From the NCBI GenBank assembly GCA_017478205.1, contig JAFVDZ010000047.1, forward strand, positions 27,694 to 91,693: 64,000 bases of DNA, in the 5' to 3' direction. Below are positions 46,310 through 56,554 of the stretch, one piece after another (the stretch's first letter is position 1; every line of letters begins with the position of its first letter). The DNA comes from Spirochaetales bacterium (GTDB lineage Bacteria; Spirochaetota; Spirochaetia; Sphaerochaetales; Sphaerochaetaceae). The position numbers were made by a program, and so were the translations under genes. The notes below the pieces were generated by a model. That model saw only the letters and a program-made list of their open reading frames with translations. It ran no database searches and had not been told where the DNA came from.

Positions 46310-48034
46310 ATGGCAAACAACATAGGTCATGTTGTCAGTGTTAACGGCAACATGGTTAACGTAGAGTTCGAGAATGCCATCGCAAAGAACGAGGTAGGCT
46401 ACATCGTTGTAGGCGATACTCGTCTCAAGAGTGAGGTTATCAGAATCAACAAAGGCGTCTCTGCTCTTCAGGTATATGAAATGACTGAAGGTATAGCAGT
46501 TGGTGACAAGGTTGAATTCTCTGGTGAACTGCTCTCTGTAGAGCTTGGCCCAGGCCTTCTCACTCAGATTTATGATGGTCTGCAGAACCCTCTGCCAGCT
46601 TTGGCTGAGCAGTGTGGCTTCTTCCTTCAGAGAGGTGTATACCTCAATGCAATTCCTGATCGTGATTGGGAATTCACTCCAGTAAGCAAGGTAGGTGATA
46701 CTGTTGTCGCTGGTGATACCCTTGGTACTGTCCCAGAGGGTGTTTTCACTCACCAGATCATGGTTCCTTTCGATCTGCTAGGAGAGTGGAAGGTTGTCAG
46801 CATCAATGGAAAGGGCACTTATAATGTTCGCTCTACAATCGCTACAATCGAAAATAGCAAGGGCGTAAAGAAAGAGCTATCAATGGTATTTACCTGGCCT
46901 GTCAAGAAGGCTATCAAGTGCTATGAGGAAAGGCTCAGACCAACAGAACCAATGGTAACAAAGGTAAGAATCATCGATACATTCCTTCCTGTTGCCAAGG
47001 GTGGTACATTCTGTACTCCTGGTCCTTTCGGTGCAGGTAAGACAGTCCTCCAGCACATGGAATCCAAGAACTCCGATGTCGATATCGTAATTATCGCAGC
47101 TTGTGGTGAAAGAGCTGGTGAGGTTGTTGAAATCCTCAAAGAGTTCCCAGAGCTTATCGACCCAAAGACTGGAAAGAGCTTGATGGAAAGAACCATCATC
47201 ATCTGTAATACATCTTCCATGCCTGTTGCTGCCAGAGAGGCATCTGTATACACAGCAGTAACTCTTGCGGAGTATTACAGAAACATGGGCCTCGATATTC
47301 TCATGCTTGCTGACTCTACATCACGTTGGGCTCAGGCAATGAGAGAGATGAGTGGTAGACTTGAAGAGATTCCTGGTGAGGAAGCTTTCCCTGCATACCT
47401 CGAATCCAAGATTGCTGAATTCTATGAGAGAGCAGGTAAGGTAAGGCTCAAGGATGGTAGAACAGCTTCTGTTACGATCGGTGGTACTGTTTCTCCTGCA
47501 GGTGGTAACTTCGAAGAGCCTGTAACTCAGGCTACACTCAAGGTTGTTGGTGCATTCCACGGTCTTTCAAGAGAAAGATCTGATGCAAGAAAGTATCCTG
47601 CAATCCATCCTCTCGATTCCTGGTCAAAGTATGAAGGAATCATCGATTCGGCCAAGGTTGCTGAAGCAGGTCGCATCCTCAGAAGAAGCAATGAAGTCAA
47701 TCAGATGATGAAGGTTGTAGGTGAAGAAGGTACTTCTACAGAAGACTATATCATCTATCAGAAGGGTGAACTGCTTGATGCCGCATATCTGCAGCAGAAC
47801 TCATTCGATGCAGTCGATGCTGCAGCACCTGTCGATCGTCAAAAAGATACATTTGCTATCATGTATGACATCCTTAAGGCTGACTATGATTTCGAGGAGA
47901 AGAATGACGTAAGAAACTTCTTCAACCAGCTACGCCAGGCATTCCTCGACTGGAATGGTATTCCTCAGGATAGCCCAGAGTATGAAAAGATGAAGAATTC
48001 TCTCATCTCTCTGTACAAGGGAAAGGTCAGGTAA
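46310..48034 (+). CDS. atpA: V-type ATP synthase catalytic subunit A
   Basis: The 574-residue protein has the long V-type A-subunit insertion, P-loop GPFGAGKTVLQ, IIAACGERAGEVVEIL, and STSRWAQAMREMSGRLEEIP. It is the nucleotide-hydrolysing or synthesising subunit. It sits between DUF2764 and atpB, 3 bp from the latter. Confidence 0.97.
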   Translation: MANNIGHVVSVNGNMVNVEFENAIAKNEVGYIVVGDTRLKSEVIRINKGVSALQVYEMTEGIAVGDKVEFSGELLSVELGPGLLTQIYDGLQNPLPALAEQCGFFLQRGVYLNAIPDRDWEFTPVSKVGDTVVAGDTLGTVPEGVFTHQIMVPFDLLGEWKVVSINGKGTYNVRSTIATIENSKGVKKELSMVFTWPVKKAIKCYEERLRPTEPMVTKVRIIDTFLPVAKGGTFCTPGPFGAGKTVLQHMESKNSDVDIVIIAACGERAGEVVEILKEFPELIDPKTGKSLMERTIIICNTSSMPVAAREASVYTAVTLAEYYRNMGLDILMLADSTSRWAQAMREMSGRLEEIPGEEAFPAYLESKIAEFYERAGKVRLKDGRTASVTIGGTVSPAGGNFEEPVTQATLKVVGAFHGLSRERSDARKYPAIHPLDSWSKYEGIIDSAKVAEAGRILRRSNEVNQMMKVVGEEGTSTEDYIIYQKGELLDAAYLQQNSFDAVDAAAPVDRQKDTFAIMYDILKADYDFEEKNDVRNFFNQLRQAFLDWNGIPQDSPEYEKMKNSLISLYKGKVR

Positions 48035-48037
48035 AGT

Positions 48038-49330
48038 ATGCAGAAGATCTATACTAAGATTGAATCAATTGTCGGTAACGTAATTACTGTTAGGGCTGAA
48101 GGTGTAAGAAATAGTGATCTTGCTGAGATAACTACTTCCTCTGGAAAGAGCTATGCAAACGTCATCAAGCTTGATAGAGACCTCGTTTCCTTGCAGGTAT
48201 TTGCAGGTGGTCAGGGTGTCAGCACAGGCGATAGCGTACGTTTCTTGGGTGTTCCTATGCGTGTCAGCTATTCAAACGATCTCTTGGGACGTGTATTCAA
48301 TGGTGCAGGTCAGCCAAGAGATAATGGTCCAGAGCTGACTGATAACATGATCAATATCGGTGGTCCATCAGTAAACCCAGCAAAGAGAATCATCCCAAGG
48401 AATATGATCAGAACTGGTATTCCTATGATCGATGTTTTCAACACACTCGTAAGAAGCCAGAAGCTTCCTATCTTCTCTGTATCCGGTGAACCATATAACC
48501 AGCTGCTTGCAAGAATTGCTATGCAGGCAGAGGTCGATGTCATCGTTCTCGGAGGTATGGGACTAAAGTATGATGACTATCTCTATTTCAAGGATACACT
48601 TGAGCAGAGTGGTGCAATGAGCAGAACAACAATGTTCATCCATACAGCATCTGACCCAACAGTTGAATGTACACTCGTTCCTGATATGTCTCTTGCTGTT
48701 GCAGAGCGCTTTGCTCTGGATGGAAAGAATGTTCTTGTGCTTCTTACTGATATGACAAACTTCTGTGATGCACTTAAGGAAACTGCAATCACCATGGAAC
48801 AGGTACCTTCTAACCGTGGTTACCCAGGTGATCTCTATTCTGCACTGGCATCTAGATATGAGAAGGCTGTTGACTTCGACTCTGCTGGTTCAGTCACCAT
48901 CCTTGGCGTTACAACAATGCCTGGTGATGATGTAACTCACCCAGTACCAGATAACACAGGCTACATCACTGAAGGTCAGTACTACCTCAAGAATGGTCAT
49001 ATCGAGCCATTCGGATCGCTATCTAGACTTAAGCAGCAGGTCAACAAGGATACTAGAGATGACCACAGAGCCCTCATGGACGCTATGATCAAACTCTATG
49101 CAGCCTATAAAGATTCTGTTGAAAAGAAGAGCATGGGCTTTTCTATGAGTGAATGGGATGAGAAGCTTCTAAAGTATGGTAATCTCTTTGAGACCAAGCT
49201 TATGGACCTTTCTGTAAACATTCCTCTTGAAGAGGCTCTTGATCTTGGTTGGCAGATCCTTGCTGATTGCTTCGAGAAGAACGAGACTGGTCTCAAGACC
49301 GATCTTATCAACAAGTATTGGCCAAAATAA
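48038..49330 (+). CDS. atpB: V-type ATP synthase subunit B
   Basis: The 430-residue non-catalytic partner of subunit A. It has [58 protein letters not shown] in place of a P-loop, and [13 protein letters not shown] sequence ([20 protein letters not shown]). It is an in-order member of the operon. Confidence 0.97.
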   Translation: MQKIYTKIESIVGNVITVRAEGVRNSDLAEITTSSGKSYANVIKLDRDLVSLQVFAGGQGVSTGDSVRFLGVPMRVSYSNDLLGRVFNGAGQPRDNGPELTDNMINIGGPSVNPAKRIIPRNMIRTGIPMIDVFNTLVRSQKLPIFSVSGEPYNQLLARIAMQAEVDVIVLGGMGLKYDDYLYFKDTLEQSGAMSRTTMFIHTASDPTVECTLVPDMSLAVAERFALDGKNVLVLLTDMTNFCDALKETAITMEQVPSNRGYPGDLYSALASRYEKAVDFDSAGSVTILGVTTMPGDDVTHPVPDNTGYITEGQYYLKNGHIEPFGSLSRLKQQVNKDTRDDHRALMDAMIKLYAAYKDSVEKKSMGFSMSEWDEKLLKYGNLFETKLMDLSVNIPLEEALDLGWQILADCFEKNETGLKTDLINKYWPK

Positions 49331-49346
49331 AAGGAGCAGTTTCTAG

Positions 49347-49958
49347 ATGGCAGTCAAGCTGACGAAGAATGAACAGAAGAAGCAGAAGGATTCGCTGAAG
49401 CAGTTCCAGAGATATCTGCCAACTCTTCAGCTGAAGAAACAACAGCTTCAATCTGTTATCAGACAGATAGAAATGCAGATTGAGTCATACCGAGAAGAGC
49501 AGAGAAAAGCTATCGGTACACTTCAATCCTGGATTTCTGTCTTTGGAGAGAATCCATCCTTCGATAATCTCCATAGCATAGAAAAACTCGTCGTTGTAGA
49601 TACCATCAAAAAGGGAATTGGAAATATTGCAGGTGTAAAGATTCCTGTCTTCGAGGAACTCACATTTGAAAATATTCCATATGACCTGTATGAATACCCA
49701 CTCTGGGTCGATAGAGGCATTGTCGCACTTAAGGATTGTGCAAAATACGATGCTATCATCAAGACTCTTGAGGATCAGATTTCCTTACTTGCAAAGGAAC
49801 TCAGGACCACAACTCAGAGAGTTAACCTCTTTGAGAAGGTAAAGATTCCTGAAGCAAAGGAGAATATCAGAAGAATCGGTATCTATATCGGTGATCAGCA
49901 GACCGCAGCTGTCGTTCGCGGTAAGATAGCTAAGAAGAAGCTTGTAAAGGAGGGCTGA
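49347..49958 (+). CDS. atpD: V-type ATP synthase subunit D
   Basis: The 203-residue coiled-coil rotor axle. It starts with KLTKNEQKKQKDSLKQFQRY, holds LQLKKQQLQSVIRQIEMQI, and ends with KVKIPEAKENIRRIGIYIGD then the basic KIAKKKLVKEG, the classic subunit D pattern. It connects the A3B3 head to the membrane ring. Confidence 0.94.
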   Translation: MAVKLTKNEQKKQKDSLKQFQRYLPTLQLKKQQLQSVIRQIEMQIESYREEQRKAIGTLQSWISVFGENPSFDNLHSIEKLVVVDTIKKGIGNIAGVKIPVFEELTFENIPYDLYEYPLWVDRGIVALKDCAKYDAIIKTLEDQISLLAKELRTTTQRVNLFEKVKIPEAKENIRRIGIYIGDQQTAAVVRGKIAKKKLVKEG

Positions 49959-49960
49959 GC

Positions 49961-51817
49961 ATGATTGAACGAATGTACAATGTTACAGTAGTTGCTACAG
50001 AAAAGAGCAGAAGCAATCTACTCTATGACCTCCGTGAAGCTGGAATAATGCATATCGACTCTCTTGTCAGAAGATGTGAAAGAATCGAGAAGGTTGGAAA
50101 GGATATTTCATCTGTCACTATGATTCTTTCTGCTATAGGCGAAGTAAAGGCCAAAAAGAAGGTCTATGATCAGATTCCTCTTGATGGCGAAGAGTTTGAT
50201 AAGAAGCACTCTGAACTACTTGGTCTTTATAACGAAAGTATTGAAGCCGAAGCTAGAGCAAGAAAGCTATCTACTGAAATTGGTAAATATTCATCATGGG
50301 GAGACTTCGATCCTGAAGAGGTAAAAAGACTTTCTGATGATGGAGTAAAACTCTATTTCTATACTCTTGGCAAGAAGGAGCTACTTGAGCTTACAGCAAG
50401 CGAGAACTTCAAGTTCATCCGCCTGAAAGATGTAAACAAGATGGCAGCAGTTGCTGTTCTTGACAAGGCACTTGATGGAGAGATCCAGGCAACACTCCTT
50501 GAGCTTCCACAGATGTCACTTTCTTCTATGAAGAGTGAGATGGATAGACTCAATGATAGGGTTGCTGAGATCAAGAAGATATTAGAAGAAGCAAATTGCT
50601 TCGAGAAAGCTTACATGCTCCAGATCAAGAAACTTGAACAGGATGAGATGTTCGAGAAGGTAAGTGCCACTACTGTAGATTTTGAAGGAGTTTCTCTTCT
50701 CAGAGGTTATGTACCTGAAGAGAAGATCGATGAATTCAAGACTCTTGCAAGAGAAAAAGCCTGGGCATATCTTATCGATGATCCAACACAGGAGGAAGCT
50801 CCTCCAACACTTTTGAAGTACAAGGGCATCGTTAGGATCATGCAGCCGATCTATGACATCCTTGGTACAGTTCCAGGATATTGGGAAAGAGATATCTCTT
50901 CCTGGTTCCTTGCATACTTCTCAGTCTTCTTTGCTATGATCATCGGGGACGCGGGCTATGGCCTTATTTTCCTCTTGGTCGCAGCACTTTTACACAAGAA
51001 GCTTGGAAAGGCAAGTGATGCAGTTATCCTTCTCTATGCTATGGGTACCTGTACTGTAATCTGGGGCGCTTTGACCGGAACCTGGTTCGGCTCCTATTGG
51101 ATTATTGAGCATATTGGCCTTTTGAGAATGTTGATGATCGATTCAATTACCAACTTCCCTGAGCTTACTGGCAATCCTGAGATTACCAGCACATATACTC
51201 AGAATATGGTAATGAAGTTCAGCTTCATCCTTGGCGCAAGCCACCTTTCTGTGGCTCGTGTTCTGAATATCATCAGCAAGGTGAAGAACAAGGATCTTTC
51301 ACTCTTGGCAGATCTAGGTTGGCTCATCGATACATTGGTACTGTACATGCTTGTACTTTACCTTGTAATCGGGGAGAGCATGAATGCTAGTATTGTACTT
51401 TATGGTGTAATTACTGGCTTTACTCTTGTCTGCCTCTTCTCTCAACAGGGTCCTGGAGTTCCATTCGTAAAGGGTATGTTGGCATCCTTGGGTGGTTTTT
51501 TCACAACCTTCCTAGATACCATCAGCTGCTTTTCGAATATTATGAGCTACATCAGACTCTTTGCTGTCGGTATGGCCTCTCTTGCTATTGCACAATCCTT
51601 CAACTCTATGGGTGGTGCAATGACTGGTCTGGCTCTTCCTATGGGTATTCTTGTAATAATCCTAGGTCATACACTCAATCTTGTTATGGGACTTCTTTCT
51701 GTTGTCGTACATGGTATCAGATTGAACCTCATGGAATTCTCCAATCAGCTCGGAATGGAGTGGTCTGGATACAATTATGATCCGTTCAGGGTAACGGTCA
51801 GTAAAAATAGTAAATAA
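49961..51817 (+). CDS. atpI: V-type ATP synthase subunit I (a-subunit)
   Basis: The 618-residue protein has a soluble N-terminal half with coiled coils (to ~310) and a membrane half of about seven or eight helices, including FAMIIGDAGYGLIFL and NIMSYIRLFAVGMASLAIA, where the conserved Arg lies, and GHTLNLVMGLLSVVVHGIRL. It forms the ion half-channels against the c-ring. Confidence 0.95.
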   Translation: MIERMYNVTVVATEKSRSNLLYDLREAGIMHIDSLVRRCERIEKVGKDISSVTMILSAIGEVKAKKKVYDQIPLDGEEFDKKHSELLGLYNESIEAEARARKLSTEIGKYSSWGDFDPEEVKRLSDDGVKLYFYTLGKKELLELTASENFKFIRLKDVNKMAAVAVLDKALDGEIQATLLELPQMSLSSMKSEMDRLNDRVAEIKKILEEANCFEKAYMLQIKKLEQDEMFEKVSATTVDFEGVSLLRGYVPEEKIDEFKTLAREKAWAYLIDDPTQEEAPPTLLKYKGIVRIMQPIYDILGTVPGYWERDISSWFLAYFSVFFAMIIGDAGYGLIFLLVAALLHKKLGKASDAVILLYAMGTCTVIWGALTGTWFGSYWIIEHIGLLRMLMIDSITNFPELTGNPEITSTYTQNMVMKFSFILGASHLSVARVLNIISKVKNKDLSLLADLGWLIDTLVLYMLVLYLVIGESMNASIVLYGVITGFTLVCLFSQQGPGVPFVKGMLASLGGFFTTFLDTISCFSNIMSYIRLFAVGMASLAIAQSFNSMGGAMTGLALPMGILVIILGHTLNLVMGLLSVVVHGIRLNLMEFSNQLGMEWSGYNYDPFRVTVSKNSK

Positions 51818-51835
51818 TTATAAAGGAGACAAATT

Positions 51836-52276
51836 ATGTCCAATTACGCTTTCATCGGTATGGTATGTGCACTCTGTATTTCTGCACTCGGTTCTGGTCT
51901 TGGTGCTGGTACTGCAGCACAGGCTTCTGTCGGTGGATGGAAGAAGTGCTATGCCGAAGGTAAGCCAGCTCCATTCATTCTCGTAGCATTCTCTGGTGCT
52001 CCACTCACACAGACAATCTACGGCTTCCTTCTCATGAACTTTATCCGTTCTTCTGCTCTTGTTGGCAACGGAAACACTCCTCTTGCTGTCGCTTGTGGTG
52101 TTTTCGGTGGTATGGCAATTGGCCTTTCTGGTTACCTCCAGGGCAAGGTTGCAGCTTGTGCTGCTGATGCTGTTGCAGAGACAGGTAAGGGTGCTGCAAA
52201 CTTCTTCATCGTTATCGGTATCGTTGAGACAGTTGCACTCTTTACACTCGTATTCTCAATGCTTCTCCTCGGCTAA
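51836..52276 (+). CDS. atpK: V-type ATP synthase subunit K (proteolipid c-ring)
   Basis: The 146-residue double-hairpin proteolipid has four membrane helices. Ion-site residues are Thr58 and Gln59 (PLTQTIYGF), Gln102 (LQGKVAA) and Glu131 (GIVETVALF). In the Na+-driven Enterococcus hirae NtpK, Thr64, Gln65, Gln110 and Glu139 coordinate Na+, so this set suggests Na+ coupling. Last gene of the operon. Confidence 0.93.
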   Translation: MSNYAFIGMVCALCISALGSGLGAGTAAQASVGGWKKCYAEGKPAPFILVAFSGAPLTQTIYGFLLMNFIRSSALVGNGNTPLAVACGVFGGMAIGLSGYLQGKVAACAADAVAETGKGAANFFIVIGIVETVALFTLVFSMLLLG

Positions 52277-52298
52277 TAGATAAAGCGGATACATTATT

Positions 52299-52333
52299 GG
52301 CGGTGTGACAATTTGTCATGCCGCCCTTTTTTC
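52299..52333 (+). terminator. Terminator of the V-ATPase operon
   Basis: A 12-bp stem (GGCGGTGTGACA with TGTCATGCCGCC, loop ATT) is followed by CTTTTTTCTTTT. It overlaps the 5' end of a possible longer frame of the next gene, which is another reason to start that gene later. Confidence 0.92.
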
Positions 52334-52373
52334 TTTTGATGACAAGAAACTCTCATTTGGCTATAATCGCCTT

Positions 52374-52682
52374 ATGCTTACAGATAGCTATGAAAACATT
52401 TCAGCATATTATGATATCCTTCCATCCTTGAAAGCGATTTCTTCGTTTCCAGTTTCCTTGCAGGAAGACATGAAGAACTTTGAGAAAGATAGGAAAAAAT
52501 CAACATTGTTCTATGTTGAAGAAGGTGAGTGCACCTGTGCTACTACCTGGAGAGAGGTCAGTGGAGGAAGTGATGTCACTGCAGCTATCAAGCTTAAAAA
52601 AGGGGACTTTGTTCTCTTTTTCCCATCAGAACAATTCCTTGTAAAGGGACTTGGGAAGATTTTGAAGTATACTTTGGAGTAG
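52374..52682 (+). CDS. Short YhcH/YjgK/YiaL-like (DUF386) protein
   Basis: A 102-residue protein from ATG 52374. The N-terminus (YENISAYYDILPSLKAISSF) and C-terminus (IKLKKGDFVLFFPSEQFLVK) resemble the ends of YhcH family cupins (GDF-x-I-F-F-P-x-E). The middle block with the conserved His, Asp and Ile that carry the metal site is missing, so it is about 50 residues short. It may be a reduced family member without enzymatic activity. Confidence 0.55.
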   Translation: MLTDSYENISAYYDILPSLKAISSFPVSLQEDMKNFEKDRKKSTLFYVEEGECTCATTWREVSGGSDVTAAIKLKKGDFVLFFPSEQFLVKGLGKILKYTLE

Positions 52683-52685
52683 TCA

Positions 52686-53726
52686 ATGTTCAGTCAAAAG
52701 GTTGTAAATGTCAAAGGTCTTCTGCTCGGTGGTGATAACCCAGTAAGAGTCCAGACAATGTATGATAATGTAATTTTTGGTCAAGATGTTGAAGCGATAC
52801 TTCATAAGATGAGGCTTCTTAAGAGCATGGGCTGTGAGCTCATTCGCTTTTCCTATATATCTAGTGATGATAAGGAGAATTTCACAAGAATCTGCAGCGA
52901 GAATATCATGCCAGTTGTTGCAGATATCCACTTTGACTACAAGATGGCTCTTGAAGCTCTTGAGTGCGGTGCTCCCAAAATCAGGATCAACCCAGGAAAC
53001 ATTGGTGCAAAATGGAAGATTGAAGAGGTTGTAAGAGCTGCAAAAGATAAGGGTGCTGTAATCAGGATAGGTCTTAACAGTGGTTCACTTCCGAAGAATG
53101 ACAAGGGACTTTCCAAATCAGATCTCATGGTCGAAACAGCGCTAGAATATGCATCCTGGTTTTCATCCTGGGGCTTTGAAGATACTGTAATTTCCCTTAA
53201 GGCAAGTGACCCAGATATTACACTCGAGGCAAATAGAAAATTGAAATCAAGCTGCCCATATCCAATCCATCTTGGAGTTACTGAAGCTGGTGGCACAGTT
53301 ACAAGCTGTGTCCGTTCATCCTGGGTACTTGGAAATCTATTGAAGGAGAAGATTGGTGATACAATTCGTGTATCTATCACTGGAAGTATAGAAACTGAAG
53401 TTCAGGCTGCAATTGAGATTCTCAGGACAGTAGGTTTGAAGAAGGGTGGAGTAAGAATTGTTTCATGCCCACGCTGTGGACGACATTCATTTGATTCTCA
53501 AGGTTTTCTTGATAGAATTCAAACAAGTCTTCTTTCTGTTGATAGAAATCTCACTATCGCAATTATGGGCTGTCAGGTTAATGGACCAGGGGAAGCTAAA
53601 AATGCAGATTTGGCTGTAACTGGAATAGGTAGAAAGGCCTTTCTTTATGTACGTGGTGAACTAAGTAGAGAGGTTGATATAGAGAGTGCCGAGAAAGCAC
53701 TTTTTGAGGAAATTGATAAATTCTGA
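52686..53726 (+). CDS. ispG: 4-hydroxy-3-methylbut-2-enyl diphosphate synthase
   Basis: The 346-residue protein has GGDNPVRVQTMYD, PVVADIHFDYKMAL, IRINPGNIGAKWK, LGVTEAGGT, and iron-sulfur cysteines in ISCPRCGRHSF-type (VSCPRCGRHSF) and IAIMGCQVNGPGEAKNADL. It makes HMBPP in the MEP pathway, downstream of Dxr. It is coupled to uvrA by a one-base overlap. Confidence 0.96.
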   Translation: MFSQKVVNVKGLLLGGDNPVRVQTMYDNVIFGQDVEAILHKMRLLKSMGCELIRFSYISSDDKENFTRICSENIMPVVADIHFDYKMALEALECGAPKIRINPGNIGAKWKIEEVVRAAKDKGAVIRIGLNSGSLPKNDKGLSKSDLMVETALEYASWFSSWGFEDTVISLKASDPDITLEANRKLKSSCPYPIHLGVTEAGGTVTSCVRSSWVLGNLLKEKIGDTIRVSITGSIETEVQAAIEILRTVGLKKGGVRIVSCPRCGRHSFDSQGFLDRIQTSLLSVDRNLTIAIMGCQVNGPGEAKNADLAVTGIGRKAFLYVRGELSREVDIESAEKALFEEIDKF

Positions 53727-56554
53727 TGAATGATAAAATTGTAATAAAGGGTGCAAGAAGTCACAACTTGAAGAATATAGATGTGACCTTGCCAAAGAAT
53801 AAGCTAGTTGTAATCAGCGGACTTTCTGGTTCAGGAAAGTCCTCTCTTGCATTTGATACTATATTTGCTGAAGGGCAGAGAAGATATGTAGAATCCCTTT
53901 CTGCATATGCAAGACAGTTTCTTGGCAGGCTTGAGAAACCTGAAGTCGATTCCATAGAAGGTCTATCTCCTGCAATTGCAATCGAACAGAAATCTACTCA
54001 CAGAAATCCTCGATCAATTGTAGGAACTATTACTGAAATCTACGACTATTACCGTCTCCTATGGGCTCGTATTGGTACACCTCACTGTCCAAACTGTGGA
54101 AGAGTCATCACAGAAAGGAGCGTCGATGAGATCATCGATTCAATCTTCACTCATGAAGATGGTGGAAGACTCATTATCGGTGCTCCTGTTGCCAGAGGTA
54201 GGAAGGGAGAGTACAAGAAAGTATTTGAGGATGCTCTGCAAGCTGGTTATACAAGATGTGTCGTGGATGGTGAGAATGTAATCCTATCAGATGGTATTCC
54301 TAAGCTTGATAAGAATTTCAAGCATTCTATTACCATAATTATCGACCGACTATTGAACAGGCAAAGTGATAGAACACGTCTTGCTGATTCAATTGAGGTT
54401 GCAGCCTCTATGGCTGGTGGCCTTATCGAGGTCGAATTCGTGAATGAAGCAAAGAAGGAGCTCTTTTCTGAAAAGAACAGCTGTCCATTCTGTGGAATTA
54501 CAGTTCCTGAGCCAGAGCCTAGACTCTTTTCATTCAACAACCCATTTGGCGCCTGCCCTGACTGTAATGGAATTGGCGTAAAGAGCGAATTCGATATTAA
54601 TAAGATCATTCCAGATCCTAACAAGAGTTATCTTGAAGGAGGAATTGTTACACACAATCCTTCGGCAAGATTTAGCAGTACATATATGTCTGCCTTTGCC
54701 AAGGCATATGACTTCGATCTTTCACTTCCTATCAGGAAGTGGCCAAAGAGTGCATATAATGCCTTCCTCTATGGTGGAGGAAAGAATGTTGAGTTCGATT
54801 ATGAAAATGGTAGGGGAACTGCAACATATCATAAGAGAGAGCCATATCCTGGGATAATGGCTGAGCTACAGAGAAGGTATTATGAGACTCCATCTGCTGC
54901 GATAAAGGTATGGCTCGATGGCTTCAAGAAGGAAAAGACCTGTTCCACATGTTCAGGACAGAGACTCAGACCTGAAGCACTTGGCTTTACTGTAGGTGGG
55001 CTAAATATCATGCAGGTAACTGCAATGACTGTATCAGAGAGCCTTGAATTCTTCAAAGCGCTTGAATTGACAGATACTGAAAAGGAAATTGCAAGGCAGA
55101 TAATGAAGGAAATATTGTCAAGATTGAATTTCTTGATGAATGTTGGCCTTGAATATCTCACGCTCGATAGAGCAAGCGCAACCCTTTCTGGTGGTGAAGC
55201 GCAGAGAATCAGGTTGGCAACTCAGATTGGAAGTGCTCTCTCTGGTGTCCTCTATGTCCTTGATGAGCCATCTATTGGTCTTCACCAGAGAGATAATTCC
55301 AAACTCATTGGTACACTAAAGAACCTCAGAGATATTGGCAATACTGTCATTGTTGTTGAGCACGATGAAGATACAATCCGCGAAGCTGATTACGTTGTAG
55401 ATCTTGGACCTGGAGCCGGTGAACATGGTGGTTATATTACTGCAGAAGGCTCTCCCGAAGAGGTCGAGAAAAATGAAAATAGCGTAACAGGAGCTTTTCT
55501 TTCAAAGAGAATTGAGATTCCTGTTCCTGTGACAAGAAGAAAAGGTAATGGAAAGTTCTTGAAGCTTTATGGATGCAAGAAGAATAATCTCACCGGCTTC
55601 GATGTCTCTATTCCACTTGGCTCTCTTGTTGCGATCACAGGTGTTTCTGGCTCCGGTAAATCTACATTGCTCAACGAGATATTGGTTCCAGCAGTCAAGG
55701 ATGCACTGGACAAGAACTCAATAGGTGAGAGGGATGGTTATAAGAAGATAGAGGGATGTGAGAATGTCGATAAGGTTATCAACATCGACCAGACACCTAT
55801 CGGTAGAACTCCTAGATCCAATCCTGCAACCTATGTAGGTCTCTGGACTCCAATCAGAGAGCTATATGCATCATTGCCTGAATCAAAGGCCAGGGGTTTC
55901 AAGAGTGGACGATTCTCTTTCAATGTCCCCGGTGGTAGATGTGAAAACTGTCAGGGAGATGGACAGCTCAAGATCGAGATGAACTTCCTTCCTGATGTCT
56001 TTGTAAAGTGTGATGTGTGTGATGGAAAGCGATTTAACAAGGAAACGCTATCTGTCCATTTCAAGGGAAAGAGTATTTCCGATATCCTCGACATGACAGT
56101 CAGTGAAGCATGTGAATTCTTCCAGGCCTTCCCCTCCATCATGAACAAGCTGAATACGCTTCAGTCTGTAGGCCTTGGCTATGTCCATCTTGGACAGAGT
56201 GCCTTGACACTTTCTGGTGGTGAAGCTCAGAGAGTAAAGCTTGCTCTTGAACTTTCAAAGATAAGTACAGGCAAGACTCTTTATATCCTTGATGAACCTA
56301 CTACTGGACTTCACTTTGCTGATGTGAAGAAGCTCATTGAGGTGCTTCAAAGATTGGTAGAGCAGGGGAATACTGTAATTCTTATCGAGCACAATCTTGA
56401 TGTTATCAAATGTGCTGACCACATCATAGATCTTGGCCCAGAAGGTGGTTCAGGCGGTGGAAGAATTATTGCAAGTGGAACTCCTGAGGATGTAAGCTTG
56501 ATAGATAGAAGCTATACTGGTCAATATTTGAGAAGATACATTGAAAAGCGTTAG
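53726..56554 (+). CDS. uvrA: Excinuclease ABC subunit A
   Basis: The 942-residue protein has two ABC ATPase halves: Walker A GLSGSGKSSLAFDTIFAEGQ and GVSGSGKSTLLNEIL; signatures TLSGGEAQRIRLA and TLSGGEAQRVKLA. Zinc sites CPNCGR, CPFC...CPDC and CENC...CDVC are visible. It detects DNA damage for nucleotide excision repair. Its end overlaps the lptD start by 14 nt. Confidence 0.98.
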   Translation: MNDKIVIKGARSHNLKNIDVTLPKNKLVVISGLSGSGKSSLAFDTIFAEGQRRYVESLSAYARQFLGRLEKPEVDSIEGLSPAIAIEQKSTHRNPRSIVGTITEIYDYYRLLWARIGTPHCPNCGRVITERSVDEIIDSIFTHEDGGRLIIGAPVARGRKGEYKKVFEDALQAGYTRCVVDGENVILSDGIPKLDKNFKHSITIIIDRLLNRQSDRTRLADSIEVAASMAGGLIEVEFVNEAKKELFSEKNSCPFCGITVPEPEPRLFSFNNPFGACPDCNGIGVKSEFDINKIIPDPNKSYLEGGIVTHNPSARFSSTYMSAFAKAYDFDLSLPIRKWPKSAYNAFLYGGGKNVEFDYENGRGTATYHKREPYPGIMAELQRRYYETPSAAIKVWLDGFKKEKTCSTCSGQRLRPEALGFTVGGLNIMQVTAMTVSESLEFFKALELTDTEKEIARQIMKEILSRLNFLMNVGLEYLTLDRASATLSGGEAQRIRLATQIGSALSGVLYVLDEPSIGLHQRDNSKLIGTLKNLRDIGNTVIVVEHDEDTIREADYVVDLGPGAGEHGGYITAEGSPEEVEKNENSVTGAFLSKRIEIPVPVTRRKGNGKFLKLYGCKKNNLTGFDVSIPLGSLVAITGVSGSGKSTLLNEILVPAVKDALDKNSIGERDGYKKIEGCENVDKVINIDQTPIGRTPRSNPATYVGLWTPIRELYASLPESKARGFKSGRFSFNVPGGRCENCQGDGQLKIEMNFLPDVFVKCDVCDGKRFNKETLSVHFKGKSISDILDMTVSEACEFFQAFPSIMNKLNTLQSVGLGYVHLGQSALTLSGGEAQRVKLALELSKISTGKTLYILDEPTTGLHFADVKKLIEVLQRLVEQGNTVILIEHNLDVIKCADHIIDLGPEGGSGGGRIIASGTPEDVSLIDRSYTGQYLRRYIEKR

